A stretch of DNA of 64,000 bases, taken from NCBI RefSeq assembly GCF_000737695.1, contig NZ_JPRM01000006.1, forward strand, positions 62,001 to 126,000. The letters are read 5' to 3'. This stretch comes from Flavobacterium hydatis. Its GTDB lineage: Bacteria > Bacteroidota > Bacteroidia > Flavobacteriales > Flavobacteriaceae. Below the pieces are notes generated by a model that saw nothing but the letters and a program-made list of their open reading frames with translations, was not told the origin of the DNA and did not search any database. Position numbers and translations under genes: made by a program. Of the stretch, positions 36,293 through 45,279 are shown in pieces (the first letter of the stretch is position 1; each line of letters begins with the position of its first letter).

Positions 36293-37254
36293 ACTAAAGG
36301 GAAATTTTTAAAATACTTTTCAACGGTATAAATATTTCTTTTTATAATAATACAAAACCAAGAACTAAACCAGAATTGTATAGCCAACTTTTTATCTATC
36401 AAAAAAAACAAATTACTAGCATTTTTCACAATGAAAACACAATTCTTGGTATGTCTATTTTCTAAACCTTTAAAAAAAAAGGCTATTATGTCTGAATAAT
36501 AACTTTTAATTAAATCCGAATCTTGTAAAGCTATACTTTTTTTAAAATTCTCAATCATGATTTTCGTTTGAGATTCTTTGAATATTTTTACATATTCATG
36601 ATTTTCAAATGATTTTGTTGAAGCATGCTGTCTATAAAGAAATAAAGGAATATTGATAATTTTATAATTATTCTCGGGCAAACAATAAAACAATCTAGAA
36701 AAAAATTCGGTCTCTTGTCCTCTAAAAATTTTTAAGTCAAACAAAGCTTTATTTTCAAGAAAACTTTTCTTAAAAAGGATCGAAGGCGTCATTATCTTCA
36801 ATTTCCATCTAACATAATCTTTAAACAAAAATGAATCTATGTTTAAATCTATGTTTTCAATTTTGCGCAACTTTCCATCTACATATATTCCAGAACAAAT
36901 AACCAACTGCACTTCTTCAGAAGAAAATAAGCTGATTTTTTTTAGAATAAAATCTTCTAACATTATATCATCACTATCAAACCAATTGACATATTCTCCT
37001 TTACTTAATTCAAAACCATAATTTCTTGCTGCATTGCCTCCTTTTGGCCGATGTTTTGGCCGATGGTGATATTGAAAACGAGAATCTTTTTTAATATAAT
37101 CACTTACAACTTCATCTGTATTATCTGTACTACCATCATCTACTATAATGCATTCCCAATTTTCATAAGTCTGAACTAAAATACTATTAAGTGTTTCTCC
37201 TATAAGATTTGCTCTATTATAGGTAGGTATAATAATGGAAACTAGTGGACTCAT
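36289..37254 (-). CDS. Glycosyltransferase family 2, first copy of a tandem set
   Basis: A 321-residue GT2 starting MSPLVSIIIPTYNRANLIGE, with WECIIVDDGSTDNTDEVV, NAARNYGFELSKGEYVN and WFDSDDIM as the metal motif. It is the first transcribed of three tandem paralogues. The C-terminal half is rich in Phe, Ile and Lys with a hydrophobic region near the end (FWFSSWFCIII). It directly abuts the upstream GT2 (one base after its stop). Sugar specificity is unknown. Confidence 0.9.
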   Translation of the reverse strand: MSPLVSIIIPTYNRANLIGETLNSILVQTYENWECIIVDDGSTDNTDEVVSDYIKKDSRFQYHHRPKHRPKGGNAARNYGFELSKGEYVNWFDSDDIMLEDFILKKISLFSSEEVQLVICSGIYVDGKLRKIENIDLNIDSFLFKDYVRWKLKIMTPSILFKKSFLENKALFDLKIFRGQETEFFSRLFYCLPENNYKIINIPLFLYRQHASTKSFENHEYVKIFKESQTKIMIENFKKSIALQDSDLIKSYYSDIIAFFFKGLENRHTKNCVFIVKNASNLFFLIDKKLAIQFWFSSWFCIIIKRNIYTVEKYFKNFPLV

Positions 37255-38169
37255 TTATGTTAAAAAGGAATTTGATGTGTTTTCAGAAAGTATTTTATTT
37301 TTTATTATTTGCTTCTTATCAAGTTTGTTTAAAACCCTAATTTCAAATATGTATTCTTTCACTTTTTTAATTCTCAATAAAAAGAAGGCTTTTGTAAGTT
37401 TTTTACAACATTTTTTATATTCTCTTTTAAACGACTTAGATAAAAGAGGATTTGAAAAATCTAGTATTAATTGTCTTTTTAGATATTTTTCCGGGTTAAC
37501 AAAATAATCGTTGGAAATACGATATTCCCTATCGTGATAAATAATCGTATCTGCCAAAATTCCAATTTTTAATTTATGAAATTTTACCCGATGCAAGTAA
37601 TTATCGTCCTCTCCATAATGAAAAAAAGAAGGGTTAAAGCCGCCAACTATTTCTAAGCAATTTCTCGAAATTAACCAAGCTGCAGCATTTACAAATTCAA
37701 CTTCATAAATTTTATTTACAGTTTTATTTAAAAAAATATCAGAATAGAGGTTTTTGCATTTATCAGGTACTATGTATTTTGAAAATTTATAATCTAAAGC
37801 ATCTCCTTTTCCATTTAAATGCATTGGACTTATAACTCCAAATTCGGAATTTTTCTGATGCGCAATCACTAAATTGGCTATAGTATCTTCATTAATCCAT
37901 GCATCTTGATTTAATAAAAACACATAATCGAATTTTTCTTCATACGCTTTTTTTAGCCCTATATTATTAGCCAAACCAAACCCTAAATTTGTTTTTAGTT
38001 CGATTAAATCTACTTCATCATATTTTTTGATAAGATTAACCGTTTTATCAAAACTATTATTATCTATAATAATAATTTTAACTTCTATTTTACTAGAATA
38101 CAAGCTTTTTATTACCTTTTCAATCCATTGATCACCATTATATGTAACAATAACAACTGAAACTTTCAT
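37255..38169 (-). CDS. Glycosyltransferase family 2 (rhamnosyltransferase-like)
   Basis: A 304-residue GT2 of the WbbL-like subgroup. It starts MKVSVVIVTYNGDQWIEKV, then IIIIDNNSFDKTVNLIK, NLGFGLANNIGLKKAYEE and a VFLLNQDAWINEDT motif in which NQD takes the place of the usual DxD. The acceptor-side motif is FFHYGEDDNYLHRVKFH. This subgroup often transfers deoxyhexoses such as L-rhamnose, and rfbA, rfbC and rfbD are close by, but specificity is not proven. Confidence 0.88.
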   Translation of the reverse strand: MKVSVVIVTYNGDQWIEKVIKSLYSSKIEVKIIIIDNNSFDKTVNLIKKYDEVDLIELKTNLGFGLANNIGLKKAYEEKFDYVFLLNQDAWINEDTIANLVIAHQKNSEFGVISPMHLNGKGDALDYKFSKYIVPDKCKNLYSDIFLNKTVNKIYEVEFVNAAAWLISRNCLEIVGGFNPSFFHYGEDDNYLHRVKFHKLKIGILADTIIYHDREYRISNDYFVNPEKYLKRQLILDFSNPLLSKSFKREYKKCCKKLTKAFFLLRIKKVKEYIFEIRVLNKLDKKQIIKNKILSENTSNSFLT

Positions 38170-38175
38170 AAAATC

Positions 38176-38985
38176 TTATTTAAATATTTTCTTTAAAACC
38201 TTAAATGGCTTCAATATAAAATCTCCAATGATATAAGATTTACTCTTATAAATTTCTGCAATTTTATCATCATCCATACTAAAAACTTTCGAACCATCAA
38301 AAACAGAAATCCATTGAGGTGTAGTATGAATATCAGAAGCAATTATGATAAGGTATAATGGATTAACCTCATAAGATCCAATATTAAAATAATCCCCTTT
38401 GTAGACATCCAAATTATCATTTGAGTCTGGATAAATAATAGAATTTCCGTTAACAAACAACTGATTTAAAATTTGAATATTAGTAAACCTTGATGCAACT
38501 AAATCAAAAAATTCATTTTTATAAAGTTCTTTTACATGAAATTCGTTGATATAATTTCTTTTGTCTGTATAAAATAATTTATCAGGAGTTGAAATAATTA
38601 ATATCCCATCTGATTTTAATACTCTTTTGATTTCGAGCATCATTTCATCATGTTTATCATGATGTTCTATGGTTTCATAGCTTACAACAACATCAATAGA
38701 AGCATCAGGTATTGGAATATTGTCTGCGCTACCTGTTTGAAAATTAAGATTTGATTTTACATATTTAATTTTAGCATTTGCTATTGTTTCAGAATCGATA
38801 TCAACTCCATAAACAAATTTTGCACTTTTACTCATTAAATTAGAACCATAGCCTTCGCCACATGCTATATCTAAAACGACTTTATCTAAAATGTAATTAG
38901 TTGCAATCGAGTATCTATGTAAATGATCAATAGTATTTTTGTTATATACGAAAGTCTCTAATCTTTCTCCTGTCCAGTTTTTCAT
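38176..38985 (-). CDS. SAM-dependent methyltransferase (class I)
   Basis: A 269-residue protein with the class I methyltransferase core. Motif I is VVLDIACGEGYGSNLMS near residue 35, the motif II acidic residue is in YGVDIDSETI, IDVVVSYETIEHHD is post-I, and LKSDGILIISTPD is motif III. It follows wzt directly (7-base gap). In ABC-exported O antigens a methyltransferase next to wzt often caps the chain end that the Wzt C-terminal domain recognises, so this is a plausible capping enzyme. That role is inference. Confidence 0.87.
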   Translation of the reverse strand: MKNWTGERLETFVYNKNTIDHLHRYSIATNYILDKVVLDIACGEGYGSNLMSKSAKFVYGVDIDSETIANAKIKYVKSNLNFQTGSADNIPIPDASIDVVVSYETIEHHDKHDEMMLEIKRVLKSDGILIISTPDKLFYTDKRNYINEFHVKELYKNEFFDLVASRFTNIQILNQLFVNGNSIIYPDSNDNLDVYKGDYFNIGSYEVNPLYLIIIASDIHTTPQWISVFDGSKVFSMDDDKIAEIYKSKSYIIGDFILKPFKVLKKIFK

Positions 38986-38992
38986 TTTATAA

Positions 38993-40276
38993 TTATTCCC
39001 AATTTAATATCTGTCTTATTATACCTGGAAATTTCCCTGTATAATCTCCTCTCATTGTTTTATCACTTTTAATTTCAATGATATTGAACCCCACTACGTC
39101 CATTTCATGAAATTCAATTAAAAAAGGGTTATAACGCATTATGGCGAAACTACAACTATATCCTCCCTCAGCTAAATTTTTACCTGGTAATATTATTGTT
39201 TTTTTATGTATTCCTTTTTTTAAAGATGTAGTTAAAGTTTCAGAATCTTTATCATGCGAACTCAAAATATGAACTCCTTGTAAATTGTATAAATTTAATC
39301 CATGAGTAAACAGCTCATTCTCTTTTAAAATCTCGTACGTGAATTCAATTTTTATATCATTAACAATCAAATGATTAAAAGTAACTCTATTATCAACATC
39401 AATAACTTTAGCCTCTAATAATTTTATAAAATCTGAACCTGGACTTTCATTTATATTCCACTTTTTATGTGCAATATTATTTCCATCTTTTAAATATTCA
39501 TCAATACAATCATCAATTTCTCCTTCAAAAACTACTTTCCCATGTTCTAAAACAATTCCTCTGGTGCACAAACTCTTTACGGCTGCTATATTATGACTCA
39601 CAAAGAGCACTGTCCTACCTCCTTCTCTAGAGATATCTTGCATTTTACCAATCGCCTTTTTCTGAAATTCGGCATCTCCAACAGCTAAAACCTCATCGAT
39701 AACCAATATTTCAGGCTCTAAAAAAGCTGCAACAGCAAATGCCAATCGCACTGTCATACCACTACTATAGCGTTTTACAGGAGTATCGATGTAACGCTCA
39801 CAACCCGAAAATTCAATAATTTCATCTAGTTTTTTTACAATTTCTTTTTTAGTCATTCCTAAAATTGCACCGTTCAGAAATATATTTTCACGACCAGTCA
39901 TTTCACCATTAAATCCTGTACCAACTTCTAACAATGAAGCTATGCGTCCTCGAGATTTAATACTTCCTGTAGTTGGTGCTGTTACCTTTGATAATATTTT
40001 TAATAAAGTAGATTTCCCTGCACCATTTTTGCCAATGATACCTAAAACCTCACCACGCCTCAACTCAAAGTTAATATCTTCTAAGGCCCAGACATAATCA
40101 CTAGTTCCTTTAGTACTGCGATCATTAGCATCACCAATTTTTAAATAGGGATTTTCTTTTCCGCGTATACTATGCCACCAACGGTTTAAATCATGACTTA
40201 AAGTTCCAGTACCAACCTGTCCCAAACGATATTGTTTGGAAATATTTTCAGCTTTTAATATAATATCTTTTTCCAA
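38993..40276 (-). CDS. wzt: Polysaccharide ABC transporter ATPase Wzt with C-terminal recognition domain
   Basis: This is the ATPase of the ABC exporter that flips finished polysaccharide. Residues 1-255 hold the nucleotide-binding domain: Walker A IGKNGAGKSTLLK, signature YSSGMTVRLAF, Walker B ILVIDEVLAVGDAEFQ and H-loop LFVSHN. A Bacteroidota-type insertion (residues about 17-58) precedes Walker A. Residues about 270-427 form an extra domain like Wzt_C, which binds the polymer end group in O9a-type systems. The start is a TTG at 40274-40276, as no ATG lies nearby. Confidence 0.95.
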   Translation of the reverse strand: MEKDIILKAENISKQYRLGQVGTGTLSHDLNRWWHSIRGKENPYLKIGDANDRSTKGTSDYVWALEDINFELRRGEVLGIIGKNGAGKSTLLKILSKVTAPTTGSIKSRGRIASLLEVGTGFNGEMTGRENIFLNGAILGMTKKEIVKKLDEIIEFSGCERYIDTPVKRYSSGMTVRLAFAVAAFLEPEILVIDEVLAVGDAEFQKKAIGKMQDISREGGRTVLFVSHNIAAVKSLCTRGIVLEHGKVVFEGEIDDCIDEYLKDGNNIAHKKWNINESPGSDFIKLLEAKVIDVDNRVTFNHLIVNDIKIEFTYEILKENELFTHGLNLYNLQGVHILSSHDKDSETLTTSLKKGIHKKTIILPGKNLAEGGYSCSFAIMRYNPFLIEFHEMDVVGFNIIEIKSDKTMRGDYTGKFPGIIRQILNWE

Positions 40277-40341
40277 TTAGTAAATTATAATATATGAATA
40301 ATGCATACCTAATGAATCTCGTTTTATTAAAACATCGCAAA

Positions 40342-41217
40342 TTAAACTGTATCAATAAAACTCTTTTCAGTTTTATTGAAGGCCAATAATCCAGCAAAAA
40401 ATATAATTAATGTTACTATGAAAGTATAAAAAAGACCATAAAATGAAATATTACCAACACTCAAAAGCATATACCTCGATGTTTCGATTATATAAGCTAA
40501 TGGGTTATATTGCACTAACCAAGCATAATTAGGTATTTTGTCTTTAATTAATACCATTGGATATACAACCGCAGAAAGATACATAAGCAACTGAACTCCA
40601 AAACTAATTAGATAAGTAAAATCTCGATATTTAGTTACTAAAGACGATATTATCATTCCCATGCCAAGCCCTAAAATTCCCATAAGAATAATTAGCAATG
40701 GAAAAAATATTGTTGTTCCATTTAGACCAATAATAGCTCCTTGGCTGTAATAATAAAGATAAAAAACAATAAAGATAAAGAGTTGAATTCCAAACTTGAT
40801 TAAGTTGGAAATTACTATAGAGAGAGGTGTGATTATTCTAGGAAAATATACTTTCCCAAATATATTTGCATTGGCTCTGAAAGTATCCGAAGTTCCAGTA
40901 AGGCAAGCTGTAAAATAATTCCAAACCGTAATTCCTCCAAGGTTAAATAAAAAAGGTGGTACAGAGCCTGTATCAATTCCAGCTACATTATTAAATATTA
41001 TTGTAAAGGTTATCGAAGTAAACAATGGTTGAATTAAGTACCAAAGTGGTCCTAAAACTGTTTGCTTATAAACTGTTACAATATCTCTTTTTACAAAAAG
41101 AAATAATAAATCGCGATATTGCCAAACTTCTTTTAAATTCAGCGAAAAAAAATTATTCTTTGGTGTTATTTCAAACAACCAAGGGGTTGAAACATTTTCT
41201 GGTTTATTCATTGACAT
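40342..41217 (-). CDS. wzm: Polysaccharide ABC transporter permease Wzm
   Basis: This ABC-2 family inner-membrane permease of 291 residues has six hydrophobic segments. A conserved amphipathic N-terminus (LKEVWQYRDLLFLFVKRDI) is followed by VYKQTVLGPLWYLIQPL, the usual Wzm/TagG signature. A periplasmic PFLFNLGGITVWNYF and the late YPMVLIKDKIPNYAWLVQYNPLA-type loop (both short segments) also match. It pairs with Wzt 65 bases downstream. It is the first gene of block A and has its own promoter-like element upstream. Confidence 0.95.
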   Translation of the reverse strand: MSMNKPENVSTPWLFEITPKNNFFSLNLKEVWQYRDLLFLFVKRDIVTVYKQTVLGPLWYLIQPLFTSITFTIIFNNVAGIDTGSVPPFLFNLGGITVWNYFTACLTGTSDTFRANANIFGKVYFPRIITPLSIVISNLIKFGIQLFIFIVFYLYYYSQGAIIGLNGTTIFFPLLIILMGILGLGMGMIISSLVTKYRDFTYLISFGVQLLMYLSAVVYPMVLIKDKIPNYAWLVQYNPLAYIIETSRYMLLSVGNISFYGLFYTFIVTLIIFFAGLLAFNKTEKSFIDTV

Positions 41218-41291
41218 TTTAAAAATTCTGCTTTAAAATAAGTTGCTATTACTTCATTTTAAATACTAAAAAGAGCATGGTATTATTATGG

Positions 41292-41299
41292 CAAATGTA
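41292..41299 (-). promoter_or_regulatory. Possible -7 box for wzm and block A
   Basis: On the minus strand this reads TACATTTG, a match to TAnnTTTG. It lies about 75 bases before the wzm ATG and after the terminator of the upstream gene, exactly where a promoter for the 30-gene block A is expected. No -33 TTTG was found. Confidence 0.45.
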
Positions 41300-41349
41300 A
41301 CAATTAAAATAAATTATCTATCATGTACACATTTCTATTCTAAATAATA

Positions 41350-41384
41350 CAAACAAAAAAGGTGCTTTTAAATAAAAACACCTT
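41350..41384 (-). terminator. Intrinsic terminator after the 4,6-dehydratase gene
   Basis: On the minus strand the arm AAGGTGTTTTT (41384-41374), a 4-base loop and AAAAGCACCTT (41369-41359) form an 11-bp stem with one mismatch. It is followed by TTTTTTGTTTGT-type sequence toward 41350. A stem plus T-run 47 bases after the stop codon of the dehydratase gene is a convincing Rho-independent terminator. It divides block B from block A. Confidence 0.75.
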
Positions 41385-41430
41385 GTTGTAAGAAATTGAA
41401 GCGCAAATATATTCTTTACGCTTATTATAT

Positions 41431-43395
41431 TTATTTATCTAGAATTTCAAAACTAGAATTCATACTTTTAAATTCTGGTACAATTTTTTTCATTTTAGCA
41501 ACGATATCGTCATTATCAAAGAATTTAGATATTCCTATCAGCTCATCTATTTCTATATGCAAGGTTTCATATTCATCTTGAATCTCCTCAGCAATCATGA
41601 TTTTATTATGATAAGTAGGTAATGTTTTTGAAGTATCATTTAGTAACTCTTCAAATAGTTTTTCACCTGGTCTAAGCCCTACTATCTGAATCTTAATTTC
41701 TTTTTCTGGAATAAACCCTGCCAGTTTTATCATTTTCCTAGCCAAATCAATAATTCGAACAGGTTTCCCCATGTCAAAAATATAGATTTCACCTCCATTA
41801 CCCATCGCACCAGCTTCAAGAACTAATTGACATGCTTCTGGGATTGTCATAAAATATCTAATAATATCAGGATGTGTTATCGTTAGAGGTCCTCCTTCAG
41901 CAATTTGTTTTGTGAATAAAGGAACAACTGACCCATTAGAACCTAGAACATTTCCGAAACGGGTTGTAATAAATTTTGTTGTATCACTACCTTTTTCTTT
42001 TTGATTTTTTAAATGTAAAGACTGCACATATTTTTCAGCAATTCGTTTACTGGCTCCCATAACATTACTAGGATTTACAGCTTTATCTGTAGATACCATT
42101 ACAAATTTCTTTACTTTATATTTACAAGCTAAATCTGCTAGATTTTTAGTCCCTTCAATATTTGTTAAAATAGCTTGAGATGGATTTCCTTCCATTAAGG
42201 GTACATGCTTATAAGCTGCCGCATGGAAAACTACTTGTGGTCCATAAACTTTAAAAACCCTTTCCATAGCCTCTTTGCTTTTCACATCTGCAATTACAGC
42301 ATGGATTCTTGAATCAGAAACCATATTTTGGGTTTCTAAACAAAGACTATGTAGCGGTGTTTCTGCCTGATCTAATAAAATTACATTTTTAGGATTAAAC
42401 CCTATTACCTGTCTTACTATTTCACTTCCTATTGACCCTGCTGCCCCGGTAATTAAAATAGTTTTATCTTTTAACTGTTTAGATATCGATTTACTATCCA
42501 ATACTATTGGTTTTCTTTCCAACAAATCTTCAATCTGGATATTTTTTACTTTTTGAGAAATCTCTTTTTGATTTTCCCAATCTGAAATTAATGGTACTGT
42601 ATATACTCTATAATTAAACTCTAAACATTGGTCAACAATAATTAATTGTTCATCTTTTGTTAGACTTTTATCCGCAATAATAACTCCTTCGGCTGCGACA
42701 GAACGCATTAAAGCAGGTAATCTTTTCTTTTGGATTAATATTGGTAAATCCAACATTCGCTTAGAAGCATTTTGATTGTTTTTATCAACAAAGCCAACAA
42801 TTTTAAAACGAGAAGGTGTCTCAAATTTTAATGCATTAGCAACAGATATTGCATTAGCATCAGTTCCATAAATAATAGTTCTAATTAATTTAGTGTTGTT
42901 TTTTTCAGCAAAATAAAGTTCAAATGTTTGCTTGACAACTACTCTATATAAAAACAAGCCACAAAATGAAAGTACAATATTTATAAAAAGGGCAGTATTT
43001 AAAAATGCTTTATCTCCGTGATATAATTCAAATACAAAATTAAAAAACAAAAAAACAACTAAAACTGACATTTGTGAAAACAACAGTTTAATTGCATCAA
43101 TGTAAGATGAATGCCTAATTATACCCGAATAAGTCCTAAACAACCAGAAGAAAAAAATGTTAACTCCAAAAAGAGATCCTACAAAATAAAACTCATGGTG
43201 CGTTATTATATATCCCAAGCCTGTACCCTTAAATAACAAGTAAGTAAAAGTAAAAGAGAAAATCAATACCATAACGTCCATCAAGACTATAATCCATCTA
43301 GGTAAATAACTTAGGTTATGAATATTAAGTCTCATGTTAGCTATCGAAAAATACTTAGCAAATAAAATTGCAAGATTAGTTGGTTTATTATTCAA
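41431..43395 (-). CDS. Membrane UDP-GlcNAc 4,6-dehydratase (PglF/WbpM/CapD type)
   Basis: It converts UDP-GlcNAc to UDP-4-keto-6-deoxy-GlcNAc, the precursor of bacillosamine, QuiNAc and legionaminate. Four N-terminal membrane segments (residues about 35-165) precede a CoA-binding-like domain, then the catalytic Rossmann domain with ILITGAAGSIGSEIVRQ near residue 320 and STDKAVNPSNVMGASKR, where Met replaces the usual catalytic Tyr as in PglF and WbpM. At 654 residues it is full length. The frame starts with TTG at 43395. An ATG 20 codons later (43335) is an alternative. It ends the unit before the terminator at 41.36 kb. Confidence 0.94.
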   Translation of the reverse strand: MNNKPTNLAILFAKYFSIANMRLNIHNLSYLPRWIIVLMDVMVLIFSFTFTYLLFKGTGLGYIITHHEFYFVGSLFGVNIFFFWLFRTYSGIIRHSSYIDAIKLLFSQMSVLVVFLFFNFVFELYHGDKAFLNTALFINIVLSFCGLFLYRVVVKQTFELYFAEKNNTKLIRTIIYGTDANAISVANALKFETPSRFKIVGFVDKNNQNASKRMLDLPILIQKKRLPALMRSVAAEGVIIADKSLTKDEQLIIVDQCLEFNYRVYTVPLISDWENQKEISQKVKNIQIEDLLERKPIVLDSKSISKQLKDKTILITGAAGSIGSEIVRQVIGFNPKNVILLDQAETPLHSLCLETQNMVSDSRIHAVIADVKSKEAMERVFKVYGPQVVFHAAAYKHVPLMEGNPSQAILTNIEGTKNLADLACKYKVKKFVMVSTDKAVNPSNVMGASKRIAEKYVQSLHLKNQKEKGSDTTKFITTRFGNVLGSNGSVVPLFTKQIAEGGPLTITHPDIIRYFMTIPEACQLVLEAGAMGNGGEIYIFDMGKPVRIIDLARKMIKLAGFIPEKEIKIQIVGLRPGEKLFEELLNDTSKTLPTYHNKIMIAEEIQDEYETLHIEIDELIGISKFFDNDDIVAKMKKIVPEFKSMNSSFEILDK

Positions 43396-43434
43396 ATTAG
43401 TTGGTCTTAGATTTATAGAGTCCGATAATAATTA

Positions 43435-43442
43435 CAAAAATA
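43435..43442 (-). promoter_or_regulatory. Possible -7 box for the dehydratase gene
   Basis: On the minus strand TATTTTTG matches TAnnTTTG. It lies 40 bases before the frame start of the dehydratase gene, in the 68-base gap after rfbA. A TTTG lies 14 bases further upstream, closer than the usual -33 spacing. Confidence 0.3.
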
Positions 43443-43463
43443 CGAAATAATGGATTCAAAAAA

Positions 43464-44348
43464 TTAAATTTTAACACCACCCTTTTTTTGTTTCAAAAAA
43501 TCTAATAAATATGCTCCATAACCAGATTTAACAAGTGGTAGTGCTAATTCTTCAAGTTGATTATCATTTATAAATCCTTGTCTCCATGCTATTTCTTCTA
43601 TACAACCTACTTTTAACCCTTGTCGTTCTTCTAAAACCTGCACAAACTGACCTGCTTGCATCAAACTATTAAATGTCCCTGTATCAAGCCAAGCTGTACC
43701 CCTACTCAAAATTCCTACTTTTAAAGATTCTTTTGCAAGATATACTTTATTTACATCTGTAATTTCATATTCTCCACGTGCACTTGGCTTTATATTTTTA
43801 GCTATTTCCACAACTGAATTATCATAAAAATATAAACCTGGGACAGCATAATGAGATTTGGGACTTATTGGTTTTTCTTCTATTGAAATGGCTTTTAAAT
43901 CTTCATCAAATTCTACTACTCCATAACGTTCCGGATCAGAAACATGATATGCAAACACCACTCCACCATTAGGTTTTGTATTAGAACGCAATAATTCTTG
44001 CATATTGGCTCCAAAAAATATATTATCTCCTAAAATCAAAGCTACATCATCATTTCCTATAAATTCTTCACCAATGACAAAAGCTTGTGCTAATCCGTTT
44101 GGAATTGCTTGTTCTGCATAACTAAATTTACAACCTAAGTTAGCTCCATCTCCTAATAATTTTTTAAAATTTGGTAAATCATGTGGTGTGGAAATAATCA
44201 ATATTTCATTTATACCTGCCATCATCAAAGTTGATAGTGGGTAATAAATCATTGGTTTATCGTACACTGGCATCATTTGCTTGCTCATCGCAAGAGTTAA
44301 TGGGTGCAATCTGGTACCTGAACCTCCTGCTAAAATAATTCCTTTCAT
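43464..44348 (-). CDS. rfbA: Glucose-1-phosphate thymidylyltransferase
   Basis: It makes dTDP-glucose from dTTP and glucose 1-phosphate, the first step to dTDP-L-rhamnose. The signature [18 protein letters not shown] with following [18 protein letters not shown] is typical, and [10 protein letters not shown] carries the metal-binding Asp. Length is 294 residues, normal for RfbA. It belongs to an rfbC-rfbD-rfbA run, but the dehydratase rfbB, needed between RfbA and RfbC, is not in the window. Confidence 0.97.
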   Translation of the reverse strand: MKGIILAGGSGTRLHPLTLAMSKQMMPVYDKPMIYYPLSTLMMAGINEILIISTPHDLPNFKKLLGDGANLGCKFSYAEQAIPNGLAQAFVIGEEFIGNDDVALILGDNIFFGANMQELLRSNTKPNGGVVFAYHVSDPERYGVVEFDEDLKAISIEEKPISPKSHYAVPGLYFYDNSVVEIAKNIKPSARGEYEITDVNKVYLAKESLKVGILSRGTAWLDTGTFNSLMQAGQFVQVLEERQGLKVGCIEEIAWRQGFINDNQLEELALPLVKSGYGAYLLDFLKQKKGGVKI

Positions 44349-44433
44349 AAATCTTAATTTTAGATCTCAGATTTTAAATTTTAAAATTATTTAAATTGAT
44401 TCTCAAAATTTTAAATCTTCAATGCTGCTTTAT

Positions 44434-45279
44434 TTATACAAACATCTTTTTCAAACTCTCTTTATAATGTGGTATATCCAGATTATATGTATTTCTAATC
44501 TTTTTCTTATCTAACAATGAAAATTCTGGGCGTTTTGCAGGAGTTGGATAAGATGCTGATGGTATCCCTCCAACAACGCAATTATATTTACCAAATTCTT
44601 TTATTGCTAAAGCAAATTCATACCAACTTATTTCTCCTTCATTAGAATAATTATAAACTCCTGGAAGCCATTCTTCAGATGAAATAATTTCGATTATTGC
44701 TTGGGCTAAATCGCCAGCATAAGTAGGTGAGCCTATTTGGTCATTTACTACACTAATTGAATCTCTCTCTTGCATCAATCGTTGCATTGTTTTCACAAAA
44801 TTATTTCCAAATTTACTATAAACCCATGATGTTCTTATAATAATTGAGTTTGGATTTTCTTGTAAACAAGCTAATTCTCCTAATCTTTTAGTTTCTCCAT
44901 ACACATTGATAGGATTTGTTAAAGCTTCTTCATCCAAAGCTACTGATGATGTACCATCAAAAACATAATCTGTAGATATATGAATCAGTTTTACTTTATT
45001 TTTAGCTGAATATTTTGCTATTACTTTTACTGCCAAATGATTGACAATCTCTGCCAATTCTCTTTCAGTTTCTGCTTTATCAACTGCAGTATAAGCACCG
45101 CAGTTCAAAATAATAGTAGGTTGCAATTCTTCTAATTGTGTTTCAAGTAAATTTAAATCATCCAGAGTTATTTGATTTCTGTCTGCAAAAATCCATTCGT
45201 ATTGAGGACAATTTAAAGATAAAACAAATATTTCTGAACCTAATTGTCCGTTTGCTCCTGTTACAAGAATCTTTTCCAT
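44434..45279 (-). CDS. rfbD: dTDP-4-dehydrorhamnose reductase
   Basis: It reduces dTDP-4-keto-L-rhamnose to dTDP-L-rhamnose with NAD(P)H. It is an extended short-chain dehydrogenase with GANGQLGSEI at the N-terminus, STDYVFDG, and the catalytic YGETKRLGE (YxxxK). SWVYSKFGNNFVKTM and SPTYAGDLA further support RfbD. At 281 residues it is complete. It overlaps rfbC by one base (TAATG). An 85-base AT-rich gap without gene separates it from rfbA. Confidence 0.96.
   Translation of the reverse strand: MEKILVTGANGQLGSEIFVLSLNCPQYEWIFADRNQITLDDLNLLETQLEELQPTIILNCGAYTAVDKAETERELAEIVNHLAVKVIAKYSAKNKVKLIHISTDYVFDGTSSVALDEEALTNPINVYGETKRLGELACLQENPNSIIIRTSWVYSKFGNNFVKTMQRLMQERDSISVVNDQIGSPTYAGDLAQAIIEIISSEEWLPGVYNYSNEGEISWYEFALAIKEFGKYNCVVGGIPSASYPTPAKRPEFSLLDKKKIRNTYNLDIPHYKESLKKMFV

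Noticed and set aside
44349..44433. AT-rich mirror-like sequence between rfbA and rfbD taken as a hairpin or operator
   Set aside because: The complementarity is only among A/T runs and could be chance in such AT-rich DNA.
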